Source of the DNA: CAYPHJ01 sp964410485
GTDB taxonomy: Bacteria > Desulfobacterota > Binatia > UBA9968
Reading direction: 5' to 3'
Length of the DNA stretch: 23,211 nt
Assembly: GCA_964410485.1 (NCBI GenBank)
Contig: CAYPHJ010000075.1
Coordinates: 1-23,211 of the forward strand
Under the pieces are notes generated by a model, which saw only the letters and a program-made list of their open reading frames with translations, did not search any database and was not told where the DNA came from. This document shows, piece after piece, positions 7,384 through 15,385 of the stretch; position 1 is the first letter of the stretch; the number at the start of each line of letters is the position of its first letter. A program made the position numbers and the translations under genes.

Positions 7384-7846
7384 TCTGCTTGTTGCCGCTT
7401 CCTGATGTTAAATCGCCGCCGATGATCCTCCCGACGAGATCCGTAATGTCCGGCGGCGATTCTGTTTCTCGTATTCTACCACCCGGCGGAATGGTTCTTT
7501 CCGAAGCTCCGGGGGTAATCAGAATGAACTTGTCGCCGATGATTCCACGAGCCCGAACCGAAGCAATGACGTCTTCCTGGAGATTAATTCCGTCGTGAAT
7601 ACGCAAGTGTGTTCGCGCGCGATCATCCGCCAATCCTATGCTCTCCACCCGACCGATTCGGACGCCCGCGATTTCCACTGAGTCACCCGGCCGAAGGCCG
7701 ATCACCGTGGGAAAGTCAGCATAGACCGTGTAGCCGGTTCTGCCCAAGACTTCGAGCTGGCCGAGCCTGATCGCCAGATAGCCTAGACAGGCGATTCCGA
7801 TCAGGACAAAAATTCCGACGATGATTTCGCTCCGTGTTTGGTTCAC
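7376..7846 (-). CDS. mlaD: MlaD-like MCE-domain lipid transport protein
   Basis: 156 aa. One N-terminal membrane anchor (about 7-28) is followed by a single MCE domain (about 38-118) with a motif typical of MlaD: VIGLRPGDSVEIAGVRIG (48-65). MlaD forms a hexameric ring in the periplasm on the MlaE-MlaF transporter and passes phospholipids between the inner and outer membranes. The gene begins 12 bases after mlaF, the usual E-F-D order. No MlaC or MlaB gene follows here, as is common outside gammaproteobacteria. Its presence implies a Gram-negative envelope. Confidence 0.92.
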   Translation of the reverse strand: MNQTRSEIIVGIFVLIGIACLGYLAIRLGQLEVLGRTGYTVYADFPTVIGLRPGDSVEIAGVRIGRVESIGLADDRARTHLRIHDGINLQEDVIASVRARGIIGDKFILITPGASERTIPPGGRIRETESPPDITDLVGRIIGGDLTSGSGNKQKE

Positions 7847-7858
7847 AAATCGAATCTC

Positions 7859-8605
7859 CTATAGGACCGTGAGAGGCCCTTCGGTCTCTGCTTTTAAGAA
7901 CTGTTGGACGACAGGATTTTTTGACGCGATAAATTCTTCGGTGCGGCCGCTTTCTTCGATCATTCCCTTTGTCAACATGGCGACGTGGTCGGAAATATTG
8001 AACACTTCGGGAATATCGTGGCTGACGATAACGCCGGTGAAGCCAAATGTCGCATGCATTTTGCGAATGAGTTGGTGAATGCTCTTGGCCAATAGCGGGT
8101 CTAAACCCGTTGTCGGCTCGTCGAACAGCACAATCTCCGGCTCCATAACCAGGGCGCGGGCCAATCCCGCTCTCTTCTTCATTCCACCGCTGACCTCGGC
8201 GGGATACTTGTAACCCATCCCGGAGAGCCCCACTTGATCCAACCGGCCCTCTGCTCGCTGGCGAATTTCCTCCTCGTTCATTGCCGTCGTTTCTCTCAGA
8301 GGGAATGCGACATTATCGTATATGGTCATCGAGTCGAGCAAGGCTGCGCCCTGAAAAAGAACGCCAAATTTACGACGGACCTCGTTCAGTGCCCTGCCAC
8401 GCATTCTTGTGATGTCCGTACCGTCTACAAAAACGTTACCACGGTCCGGCAAGAGCAGCGCGTTCAAGTGCTTCAAAAGTACGGTTTTCCCGCTCCCACT
8501 GCCGCCGATGATGGTGGTAATCTTGCCGGTCGGAAGCTCGAGATTGACGCCTCGGAGCACCGTTTGGCTGCCAAAACTCTTGTGTAGATTAACGATCCGT
8601 ATCAT
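7859..8605 (-). CDS. mlaF: MlaF-like ABC transporter ATP-binding protein
   Basis: 248 aa ATPase of the Mla phospholipid transporter. Visible in order: Walker A GGSGSGKT (near residue 35), ABC signature VSGGMKKRAGLARAL (near 135), Walker B IVLFDEPTTGLDP (near 155) and the switch histidine in VSHD (near 195). I chose the ATG at 8605, giving MIRIVNLHKSF, because it aligns with family N-termini and leaves 5 bases to the mlaE stop. A GTG at 8644 would add 13 residues overlapping mlaE. It acts at the inner membrane with MlaE and MlaD. Confidence 0.93.
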   Translation of the reverse strand: MIRIVNLHKSFGSQTVLRGVNLELPTGKITTIIGGSGSGKTVLLKHLNALLLPDRGNVFVDGTDITRMRGRALNEVRRKFGVLFQGAALLDSMTIYDNVAFPLRETTAMNEEEIRQRAEGRLDQVGLSGMGYKYPAEVSGGMKKRAGLARALVMEPEIVLFDEPTTGLDPLLAKSIHQLIRKMHATFGFTGVIVSHDIPEVFNISDHVAMLTKGMIEESGRTEEFIASKNPVVQQFLKAETEGPLTVL

Positions 8606-8610
8606 GGAAC

Positions 8611-9381
8611 CTAAAGCATCACGGATGTCATAAAGTAGTCCCACACAAGGATCAGCACAAACGACAGCACGACTGCCTCCGTGGTGGCTTTGCCGACTCC
8701 AATCGCCATTGGCGGAGCCTGAAATCCCTTATAACAGCAGACCCAGGTGATGATGAGACCGAAACTGACCGATTTCAAAAACCCGCTCCAGACATCGTGA
8801 AGCACGACGCTATCTTCCATGCTGCCAAAATAGCTGCCTGAACTCACCCCCAGCAAGCCGACGCCCACTACATAGCCGCCGTAGATCCCGACCACGTTGA
8901 AGATCGCGGTGAGAAGCGGCATAGAAATAAGACCGGCAATGATTCGTGGCGAGACTAAATACTGGATGGGGTTAACGGCCATGGAGTGAAGGGCGTCGAT
9001 CTGTTCGGTGACCTTCATGCTGCTAATCTCTGCTGCCATGGCCGAGCCGGTTCTGCCGGTTACCATAAAAGCAGAAAGCACGGGTCCCAGCTCGCGCAAC
9101 AAGCTCAAAGCCACTGCCGTGCCGAGAAAACCCTCGGCGTTGAATTGTCTGAGCGTGTAGTAACCTTGGAGTCCCAGAACCATGCCTGTGAAGAGTCCGG
9201 AAAGGACGACGACCAAAAGCGAGTCCACACCGATTGTTTTCACGTGCCAGATGATCAGGCGAATGCGCGCCGGCGGCCGCAACGACCAGGCAAAGGCGGA
9301 AAGCAGAAATAGAACCATTCGACCCATTCCGGCAAGTTGCGCCAGAGTGAAACGGCCAGTTTGAGCGAGAAACCAGATCAT
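8611..9381 (-). CDS. mlaE: MlaE-like phospholipid ABC transporter permease
   Basis: 256 aa integral membrane protein with the MlaE signature ELGPVLSAFMVTGRTGSAMA (about 116-135) and several hydrophobic segments, including an amphipathic N-terminal helix (interface helix). It forms the membrane core of the Mla transporter. First gene of mlaEFD. The ATG at 9381 lacks a strong ribosome site. A perfect TATAAT lies on the minus strand 39-44 bases upstream of the start, and the gene is divergent from the methyltransferase. Confidence 0.93.
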   Translation of the reverse strand: MIWFLAQTGRFTLAQLAGMGRMVLFLLSAFAWSLRPPARIRLIIWHVKTIGVDSLLVVVLSGLFTGMVLGLQGYYTLRQFNAEGFLGTAVALSLLRELGPVLSAFMVTGRTGSAMAAEISSMKVTEQIDALHSMAVNPIQYLVSPRIIAGLISMPLLTAIFNVVGIYGGYVVGVGLLGVSSGSYFGSMEDSVVLHDVWSGFLKSVSFGLIITWVCCYKGFQAPPMAIGVGKATTEAVVLSFVLILVWDYFMTSVML

Positions 9382-9419
9382 TTTTGTGCTTGGACGAAGC
9401 GAGGTACTAAAATGACGCT

Positions 9420-9446
9420 ATTATAGAAAAGCGGCCGCATTTTCAA
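9420..9446 (-). promoter_or_regulatory. Predicted promoter of mlaEFD
   Basis: On the minus strand TTGAAA (9441-9446) and a perfect TATAAT (9420-9425) are separated by 15 bases, shorter than the ideal 17. It lies in the 84-bp divergent gap upstream of mlaE. Confidence 0.45.
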
Positions 9447-9465
9447 GCAAACAGGAGTTTAGCGC

Positions 9466-10329
9466 ATGACGCGAAAAAGCCCACAAGAGAAGAACGTTTC
9501 CAGCGTTCGCAGCTGTGAGAGCGCAATCCAAGCGCCCCAGCCCGTCAAGACGCTCCGGCGCGACAGCCGCCGGGTGGTTTCTGCCGCCACCGGGGAAATT
9601 TTGGACGAGACGCTCGATACGTTTTTGAACGGGCGCTTAAAGCTATATCAAAGCCGGCAGGGATACCGTTTGGCGTTGGATACGCTTCTCCTTGCCTTTT
9701 TTGCCTCCGTCAATGAAGGTGACAGGGTCATGGACCTGGGCACCGGCAATGGTACGCTGGCTTTGATTCTGGCCAGCCTGTACCCGTCATTGTCGGTGGT
9801 TGGTCTAGAAATCCAGAGCGAAATGGCGGTCCGAGCCGTGCGGAACGTTCACGTCAACGGCCACGAAAAGAATGTGAGCGTCATAGCTGGTGACGTCCGC
9901 GTAATTGAAGAGGTGGCGCCAGCAGGAAGTTTCGACAGGGTGGTTGCAAATCCACCGTACAGGTCGCCTCATACCGGCCGCGTCAGCCCATATCCGGAAA
10001 AAACCGTGGCGAGGCACGAAATACACGGTACCCTTGCTGATTTTGTGAAGGCGGCCGCGTATCTCTTGCCGGCAAAGGGGCGTTTTGCGGTCATCTATCG
10101 CGCGGCCCGCACGGGGGATCTAGTCCAAGCCATGAGAGGGGCCTGCCTTGAGCCAAAGCGCCTGAGGATGGTTCACGCCACGGCCCGGTCCGCTGCCTCT
10201 CTGGTTCTGGCGGAAGGTGTCAAAGGAGGACGAAATGAAATGCAGGTGTTGCCGCCGCTCATCGTATTTGACGAAAAGAGGAGCTACACGGCGGAAGTCA
10301 CAGCCATGCTCGAGGGCAAAAGGTCATGA
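9466..10329 (+). CDS. TrmN6/YfiC-like N6-adenine methyltransferase
   Basis: 287 aa SAM-dependent methyltransferase. Motif I is VMDLGTGNGTLAL (about 88-100). The catalytic motif NPPY (about 163-166) marks methylation of an exocyclic amino group of adenine or glutamine. The motif order and GRLKLYQSRQGYRLALDTLL before motif I match the tRNA1(Val) A37 N6-methyltransferase group. The first 45 residues are poorly conserved in appearance and may be a lineage extension. ATG at 9466 follows CAGGAG by 8 bases. The RNA target is inferred from the family only. Confidence 0.82.
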   Translation: MTRKSPQEKNVSSVRSCESAIQAPQPVKTLRRDSRRVVSAATGEILDETLDTFLNGRLKLYQSRQGYRLALDTLLLAFFASVNEGDRVMDLGTGNGTLALILASLYPSLSVVGLEIQSEMAVRAVRNVHVNGHEKNVSVIAGDVRVIEEVAPAGSFDRVVANPPYRSPHTGRVSPYPEKTVARHEIHGTLADFVKAAAYLLPAKGRFAVIYRAARTGDLVQAMRGACLEPKRLRMVHATARSAASLVLAEGVKGGRNEMQVLPPLIVFDEKRSYTAEVTAMLEGKRS

Positions 10330-10363
10330 CAGCGGACTGCCGGCGATCCTGTGATTGCGAGCT

Positions 10364-10837
10364 TCACTTTTTTCTGCTGCGACGGTGATGGCTTTTTAGC
10401 AAACGGCTGAAAGCTTCGCGGATCTCGGGATCTGGCACAGACGATAGAAAGTCTTCGTCGATTTTTGGTTGGGAGGATGCGGGAGCGCCGGCCGGTTTTT
10501 TCACGTCAGATTCCCGCAACTCGCCTCCATCAAACGCTCCGACCACAAAGAAGATGTTCTTTACCGCTTCTGTCCTGAGCCGATGGTTGAGTTTTTCGGC
10601 AATCATCTCTTTCATGAATTGTAATTGTTGCATCCACACCGGGCTTGTCACTTTGACCAGGAGAGTGCCATTGCGAATCCGCTCCGGCTGCGCGTTTCGG
10701 GCTATAGTACTGCCAACAACCTCGTTCCACACCGGCCAAACTCCATATTCATCCAGCCTAACTGATACTTGAAGGCGCTTAAGGGACTTATCGAGAATAG
10801 CCCCGAGTTTTTCGATCTGGGAATCGTCCTTGCCCAT
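10364..10837 (-). CDS. DUF721/DciA-like protein
   Basis: 157 aa. The N-terminal two-thirds fit the DUF721 pattern: Trp-x-x-Val-Val-Gly (WNEVVG, about 37-42), then NGTLLVKVTSPVWMQQL (56-72) and a helix ending in LNHRL. DciA proteins load the replicative helicase DnaB in bacteria without DnaC, but short DUF721 proteins are often uncharacterised. The C-terminal 45 residues are low-complexity and basic (HHRRSRKK). It converges on the methyltransferase gene. Confidence 0.75.
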   Translation of the reverse strand: MGKDDSQIEKLGAILDKSLKRLQVSVRLDEYGVWPVWNEVVGSTIARNAQPERIRNGTLLVKVTSPVWMQQLQFMKEMIAEKLNHRLRTEAVKNIFFVVGAFDGGELRESDVKKPAGAPASSQPKIDEDFLSSVPDPEIREAFSRLLKSHHRRSRKK

Positions 10838-10948
10838 ATATTACCTGTGCGGTTTAACGAGATCATAGCTAACTCGGATTGCATACGCGAACGTTACGTG
10901 CCGTTTTGTCCCAATCCTAAAAAAAATTGCCGGCGCTCAGAAAATTTC

Positions 10949-10978
10949 TTGACACGATCACACAAAGTCTAGTATTGG
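10949..10978 (+). promoter_or_regulatory. Predicted nrdJ promoter
   Basis: A perfect -35 TTGACA (10949-10954) with candidate -10 TATTGG (10973-10978) after 18 bases, or TAGTAT (10970-10975) after 15. It lies 54 bases upstream of the nrdJ start, and the first NrdR box overlaps its -10 region. Confidence 0.55.
10960..10975 (+). promoter_or_regulatory. NrdR box 1
   Basis: ACACAAAGTCTAGTAT matches the NrdR-box consensus (aCaCwAtATaTwGtgt) at about 12 of 16 positions. It overlaps the predicted -10 of nrdJ, where repressor binding would block initiation. Confidence 0.65.
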
Positions 10979-10990
10979 CAAGATTGCTCA

Positions 10991-11006
10991 ACACAACATA
11001 TTGAGG
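10991..11006 (+). promoter_or_regulatory. NrdR box 2
   Basis: ACACAACATATTGAGG matches the same consensus at about 13 of 16 positions and starts exactly 31 bases after box 1, three helical turns, the spacing usual for paired NrdR boxes. The repressor gene nrdR itself is not in this window. Confidence 0.72.
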
Positions 11007-11031
11007 TACGAAAGAGAAGGGGGGCAAGGAT

Positions 11032-13788
11032 ATGTCGAGCGTACAAATAGCTGAAACCAATGGAATTCAGGCCGATTTGAGGCCACGAAGCGGCCTAAAA
11101 GTACCCCGCTATTTCACCCGGGCAGGGGTAAGTCCCTATGATGAGGTCGAATGGGAATTGCGGACGGCGAGCATAAGCAACGAAAAGGGTAAAGTCGTCT
11201 TTGAACAAACCAGTGTCGAAATCCCAAAAGCGTGGTCTCAAATGGCGACTAATGTGGTCGTATCAAAATACTTTCGAGGCTCTCTGGGAACGACCCAGAG
11301 GGAGCACAGCGTGCGGCAAATGGTGGGCCGTGTGGTCAGGACAATTACCGAATGGGGGGTGAAGGACGGGTACTTCGCCGCCGCGGAGGACGCCCAGGCT
11401 TTCACCGATGAACTGACAGCCATTCTCCTGCATCAAAGAGCGTGCTTCAACAGTCCCGTATGGTTCAACTGCGGCATCGAAGAAAAGCCCCAGTGCTCCG
11501 CCTGCTTCATTCTCTCGGTCGATGACACGATGGAGTCAATCTTGGACTGGTACCGCAAGGAGGGAATCATCTTCAAGGGAGGTTCCGGCTCGGGTGTCAA
11601 TCTTTCCAAAATCCGCTCTGCGAGAGAACAACTGGCGGGTGGTGGGACGGCTTCCGGTCCAGTTTCTTTCATGAAGGCAGCGGATGCTTCGGCCGGCGTC
11701 ATCAAATCAGGGGGGAAAACTCGACGCGCGGCCAAGATGGTGGTGTTGAATGTAGACCATCCGGATATCGAAGAGTTCATCAGGTGCAAGGTGGAGGAGG
11801 AAAAGAAAGCGTGGGCGCTCATCGAAGCCGGGTACGACTCCAGCCTCGACGGACCGGCGTACGGCAGCGTTTTTTTCCAGAACGCCAACAATTCCGTGCG
11901 GGTTTCCGAGGAATTCATGCACGCGGTTCAAGAAGATCGCGAGTGGAAGACCCGTTACGTGACCACCGGGGAGGTGTGTGAAACCTACAAGGCCAGAGAC
12001 CTGCTGCGCATGATTGCTGAAAGCACCTATGTCTGCGGCGATCCTGGGATGCAGTATGACACCACGATCAACGACTGGCACACGTGTTCAAATACCGGGC
12101 GCATCAACGCCTCAAACCCCTGTTCCGAGTACATGCACCTCGATAATTCCGCGTGCAATCTGGCGTCGTTGAATCTTTTGAAATTCTTGCGCGACGATGG
12201 GGTCTTTGACACCGAGTCGTTCCGCCGCGCCGTGGATATTATGGTTCTTGCGCAGGATATCTTAGTTGACAACGCGTCGTATCCGACGGCGGAGATTACC
12301 GCCAACGCGCATGCTTTCCGCGAACTGGGATTGGGATATGCCAATCTGGGCGCTTTGTTGATGTCTTTGGGACTGCCCTACGATTCGGATGGCGGCAGAG
12401 GATATGCCGGGGCCGTCACCGCGCTTATGTCAGGCGAGGGATACCTTCAGTCCACCCGTATTGCAGCGGCGACCGGGGCGTTTGCCGGCTTCGAGGTGAA
12501 CCGCCCTCCTATGTTGCGGGTGCTGAACAAGCATCGTTCGCATGCTTATAAGATCTCTTCCGCCCATGTTCCGCTGGATCTGTTGACGGCAGCGCGGGAA
12601 GTTTGGGACCGAACGTGCAGCGAGGCGGAGAAATATGGCGTGAGGAATTCGCAAATTTCGGTGCTCGCGCCTACCGGAACGATCGCGTTCATGATGGACT
12701 GCGATACGACCGGTGTGGAGCCTGACATCGCGCTCATTAAATACAAAAAATTGGTCGGTGGCGGGCTGCTGAAAATTGTAAACCTTACGGTAACCCGGGC
12801 TTTAAAGCGCCTCGGCTACGATGTCAAACAGATCCAAGAAATTATGGAGTACATCGAGGAGCATGAGACGATCGAAGGCGCTCCTCACATCAAAGCCGAG
12901 GATCTGCCCGTTTTCGATTGCGCCTTTAGGCCGGCAAACGGAAGCCGGTCGATCCACTACATGGGGCATGTCAAAATGATGGGAGCCGTTCAGCCCTTCA
13001 TTTCGGGAGCCATCTCGAAGACCATTAACATGCCGCACGAAGTGACAGTCGAGGAGATCGTGCAAGCGTACGTTGAGTCGTGGAAGCTGGGACTGAAAGC
13101 AGTGGCGATTTACCGCGATGGCTCGAAGATGACCCAGCCGCTCAACACCTCAAAGGACAAAGAGGCAAAGAAAGCGGTCACCCTCGATGCAAAGGAAGCA
13201 CGACCGTTGCGGCACAAATTGCCCGATGAGCGGAAATCGATCACCCATAAATTCGATATCGCCGGCCATGAAGGTTACATCACGGCGGGCATGTATGAAG
13301 ACGGGCAGCCTGGTGAGATTTTCATAACAATGTCAAAAGAGGGCTCAACGATTTCGGGGCTCATGGATTCTTTTGCCACGGCAATCTCCATGGCCTTGCA
13401 GTACGGTGTTCCACTGAGAGTCCTGGTGGACAAGTTTAGTCATATGCGATTTGAGCCATCGGGTTTTACGAAGAATCCGGATATCCCGATGGCGAAATCG
13501 ATAATGGATTATATTTTTCGTTGGCTCGCGACCAAGTTTCTGGACGGTGATGCGCAGGCAGAGGTGGGCGTGATCAGAGAAGAACCGACCGAAGCTGCCC
13601 CATCAAAAAAAGTGGTGGCTCTGCCGGCACAAGCGCCGCGCGGCGGGGCACCGCTCACAACGATCAGTAGCGTCACCAGTCTCTACCAACAGGACGCGCC
13701 GCCATGTCCCGACTGCGGCGCCATCATGATCCGCAGCGGTGCCTGTTACAAATGCCTGAACTGCGGCGCTGTCAGCGGGTGTAGTTAA
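11032..13788 (+). CDS. nrdJ: Adenosylcobalamin-dependent (class II) ribonucleotide reductase
   Basis: 918 aa. Reduces ribonucleotides to deoxyribonucleotides using a radical made from coenzyme B12, with or without oxygen. The thiyl-radical centre is in NPCSE (Cys364, Glu366). The redox pair is Cys158 (SACF) and Cys375 (SACNLASLN). Substrate-loop sequences GGSGSGVNLSKIRS (about 184-197) and APTGTIAFM (about 549-557) are present. A TSCPD domain (about 735-840) and a C-terminal zinc ribbon (CPDCG ... CYKCLNCG) follow. ATG at 11032 is preceded by a GGGGGG-rich ribosome site. Two NrdR boxes indicate repression when dNTP is plentiful. The host therefore needs B12; no B12 riboswitch was seen upstream. 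Confidence 0.96.
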   Translation: MSSVQIAETNGIQADLRPRSGLKVPRYFTRAGVSPYDEVEWELRTASISNEKGKVVFEQTSVEIPKAWSQMATNVVVSKYFRGSLGTTQREHSVRQMVGRVVRTITEWGVKDGYFAAAEDAQAFTDELTAILLHQRACFNSPVWFNCGIEEKPQCSACFILSVDDTMESILDWYRKEGIIFKGGSGSGVNLSKIRSAREQLAGGGTASGPVSFMKAADASAGVIKSGGKTRRAAKMVVLNVDHPDIEEFIRCKVEEEKKAWALIEAGYDSSLDGPAYGSVFFQNANNSVRVSEEFMHAVQEDREWKTRYVTTGEVCETYKARDLLRMIAESTYVCGDPGMQYDTTINDWHTCSNTGRINASNPCSEYMHLDNSACNLASLNLLKFLRDDGVFDTESFRRAVDIMVLAQDILVDNASYPTAEITANAHAFRELGLGYANLGALLMSLGLPYDSDGGRGYAGAVTALMSGEGYLQSTRIAAATGAFAGFEVNRPPMLRVLNKHRSHAYKISSAHVPLDLLTAAREVWDRTCSEAEKYGVRNSQISVLAPTGTIAFMMDCDTTGVEPDIALIKYKKLVGGGLLKIVNLTVTRALKRLGYDVKQIQEIMEYIEEHETIEGAPHIKAEDLPVFDCAFRPANGSRSIHYMGHVKMMGAVQPFISGAISKTINMPHEVTVEEIVQAYVESWKLGLKAVAIYRDGSKMTQPLNTSKDKEAKKAVTLDAKEARPLRHKLPDERKSITHKFDIAGHEGYITAGMYEDGQPGEIFITMSKEGSTISGLMDSFATAISMALQYGVPLRVLVDKFSHMRFEPSGFTKNPDIPMAKSIMDYIFRWLATKFLDGDAQAEVGVIREEPTEAAPSKKVVALPAQAPRGGAPLTTISSVTSLYQQDAPPCPDCGAIMIRSGACYKCLNCGAVSGCS

Positions 13789-13813
13789 GTTTCGATTAAC
13801 TTAGAGCGGGTGG

Positions 13814-13864
13814 ATCCCTCGGGCGCTACCGTTTTGCCAGATAAGACAGTGCCTGAGGGATTTT
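13814..13864 (+). terminator. Candidate terminator of nrdJ
   Basis: Arms ATCCCTCGGGC (13814-13824) and GCCTGAGGGAT (13851-13861) pair over 11 positions with one G-U, followed by a short T run (TTTT, including the last base of the arm). The 26-base loop is large and the T run short, so termination may be weak. Confidence 0.5.
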
Positions 13865-14294
13865 CCCCGGTATCACCTCCAGAACCCTCCTGCGGTTTTC
13901 CCATCCAAAGTCCAATCTCCGCTGGCTGCACGTGGCCGCTCCAGAGGAACTGATCGTTCTGCAGACGGTCGCGGGCCACGTCGGCCGACTCACTGACGTA
14001 CTGCTCTCGTTCCGCGTTTATTCAATTTAACCTAGATATGGCTGCCGGTGTGTTGCGGGCCTTTTTAGGTCACTGGACGGGTGACCTGTGGGGTCCGGCA
14101 ATGACGGTCGAGTGACCGTACCCGTTTGCCAATTGCCGCGTCGAGGTTCAGGCACTGGCTGGCATGGGTGTGTTGATAATGTAGAACAAATGTCGCGAGA
14201 TGACGCGATTCATGACAACTTTGAACGCACTTACAACCGCAATGTGCCAAGAAGTTCTCTCTTACGCCTTCAGCTTCTTTGCGGAGGACCCGGC
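13865..14294. other. Stretch without a supported gene; two small hairpins
   Basis: About 430 bases between the nrdJ terminator and the start I choose for the TPR protein. Open frames here have no recognisable features. Two adjacent perfect hairpins are present: AGGTCAC/GTGACCT at 14067-14087 (7-bp stem, 7-base loop) and ACGGTC/GACCGT at 14104-14119 (6-bp stem, 4-base loop). Neither has a trailing T run on either strand. They may be a regulatory leader or decayed repeats. The TPR frame stays open back to 14088, so part of this could be coding. Confidence 0.5.
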
Positions 14295-14993
14295 ATGATC
14301 GTTGCCATTTGTCGGGGCATGAACTCCGAAGATCACCAACAAATTGCTACAGTACGCCTGAAGATCCTCTCGTTCTTGCCAGCGGATCTGCCGGTCACTG
14401 CCCAAGAAGACGAACGCTTTTTGCTAGAACGCCTCGCAGACCGGTCAAATCGCGTGCCCGTCGAGACCTTCTGGCAGCTCGTTCACATTTACTGTTTGGT
14501 GGGGAAATACGATCTGGCCTCCTCCCTGATAAACAACATGCTTCAGGCAGACGATTCTACGGAGAACAAGGCGCAGTGTTGTCTCGCTCTTGGGCAGATC
14601 GCAGAGATACGCAATCACCACGACGCTGCAATTGACTTCTACACGCGAGGCCTCACGTTCAGAACGACCGACAAGCGAGTTAAGTATCTGCTCTACAATA
14701 ACACCGGGTACTGTCTTAATGTGCGCCGAATGCACAAAGCAGCAGAGAGCTACTGCCGATCAGCCATACAAATAGACTCGACACGGGCCAACGCCTTCAA
14801 AAACCTCGGCCTCAGCCTCGCCGGTCAGAACAACATCTTGGGTGCAGCTTGGGCCTACGCAGAAGCAATCAGGGCCGATGCTCGCAACCCGCGTGCGCTT
14901 CAGCTTCTGGAGCAACTTATCGCCGACCATCCCGAACTAGCAGGGCAGATTGCGCTCATAATTACAGACCAGGAAGGGGACAATATGGCATAG
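14295..14993 (+). CDS. Tetratricopeptide (TPR) repeat protein of unknown role
   Basis: 232 aa from ATG 14295, chosen because GGAGG lies 7 bases upstream. The frame is open back to 14088 but the extra 69 residues look non-coding. About three TPR units fill residues 90-220, with helices such as ALGQIAEIRNHHDAAIDFY, YNNTGYCLNVRRMHKAAESY and NLGLSLAGQNNILGAAWAY. TPR domains are protein-binding scaffolds. No signal peptide or membrane segment is clear from this start. It stands alone between nrdJ and a secreted dehydrogenase-like gene. I do not recognise a specific function. Confidence 0.68.
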   Translation: MIVAICRGMNSEDHQQIATVRLKILSFLPADLPVTAQEDERFLLERLADRSNRVPVETFWQLVHIYCLVGKYDLASSLINNMLQADDSTENKAQCCLALGQIAEIRNHHDAAIDFYTRGLTFRTTDKRVKYLLYNNTGYCLNVRRMHKAAESYCRSAIQIDSTRANAFKNLGLSLAGQNNILGAAWAYAEAIRADARNPRALQLLEQLIADHPELAGQIALIITDQEGDNMA

Positions 14994-15385
14994 GGACCTG
15001 AGCACGCCGCTTCCAGACTAAGAACACTCAATAGCCAGTGACGAGGACTAGTTTCAGATACAAAGCTCCCCAGCAACACGACTGCAATTGCCAATACTCC
15101 GACACCGACCGGGTAACCTGGCGAATGAACTCTCCTCCCCGGAAACACCGACATCAATCGCATCCATGTGATTGCCATACTAGGTGTCTCGCATGACGGT
15201 TGCGGGATCCACGATTCTCGGTGGAATTGATCCGCAATCTGTTTACTCCGTTTCTCGGTTAATCCAAAGGCTTCACCTGCAAAGACATCTGGTTCAGGGG
15301 CCATACCATTGTCTCTTCCCCTCGCCAGGCGGGAAGACTAAGGAAGACTAAGATGGAGTAAGTTGCTAGAAGCAGGAGACGTCTT
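14994..15385. other. Intergenic stretch holding a decayed duplicate and a short tandem repeat
   Basis: About 390 bases with no intact gene. It contains the decayed copy at 15118-15219 described separately, and two tandem copies of GGAAGACTAA at 15332-15351 close to the next gene. The ribosome site of that gene (CAGGAGA) is at its right end. Confidence 0.6.
15118..15219 (-). pseudogene. Decayed copy of the start of the 94-aa gene at 17200-17484
   Basis: The plus-strand sequence from CCTGGCGAATGAACTC to CCACGATTCT matches 17432-17533 almost throughout (by eye roughly 85% identical, with small indels). The 17.4-kb segment is the first codons and upstream region of the small gene at 17200-17484. 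In the copy, the minus strand still begins ATGGATGCGATTGATGTC (against ATGGGTGCGATTGATGTC) but the frame is broken soon after. The rest of the gene and its nucleotidyltransferase partner are absent, so this is a relic of a second copy. Confidence 0.75.

Noticed and set aside
7859..8644. Earlier GTG start for mlaF
   Set aside because: Would add 13 residues inside mlaE that family members lack; ATG 8605 fits the N-terminus better.
10838..11031. B12 riboswitch upstream of nrdJ
   Set aside because: The gap is too short and lacks the conserved B12-box; NrdR boxes explain the control signals.
13785..13979. 64-codon minus-strand frame after nrdJ
   Set aside because: Overlaps the nrdJ terminator, has no recognisable domain and no ribosome site.
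14088..14294. N-terminal extension of the TPR protein
   Set aside because: No repeat or signal features, spans a hairpin, and a good ribosome site precedes ATG 14295.
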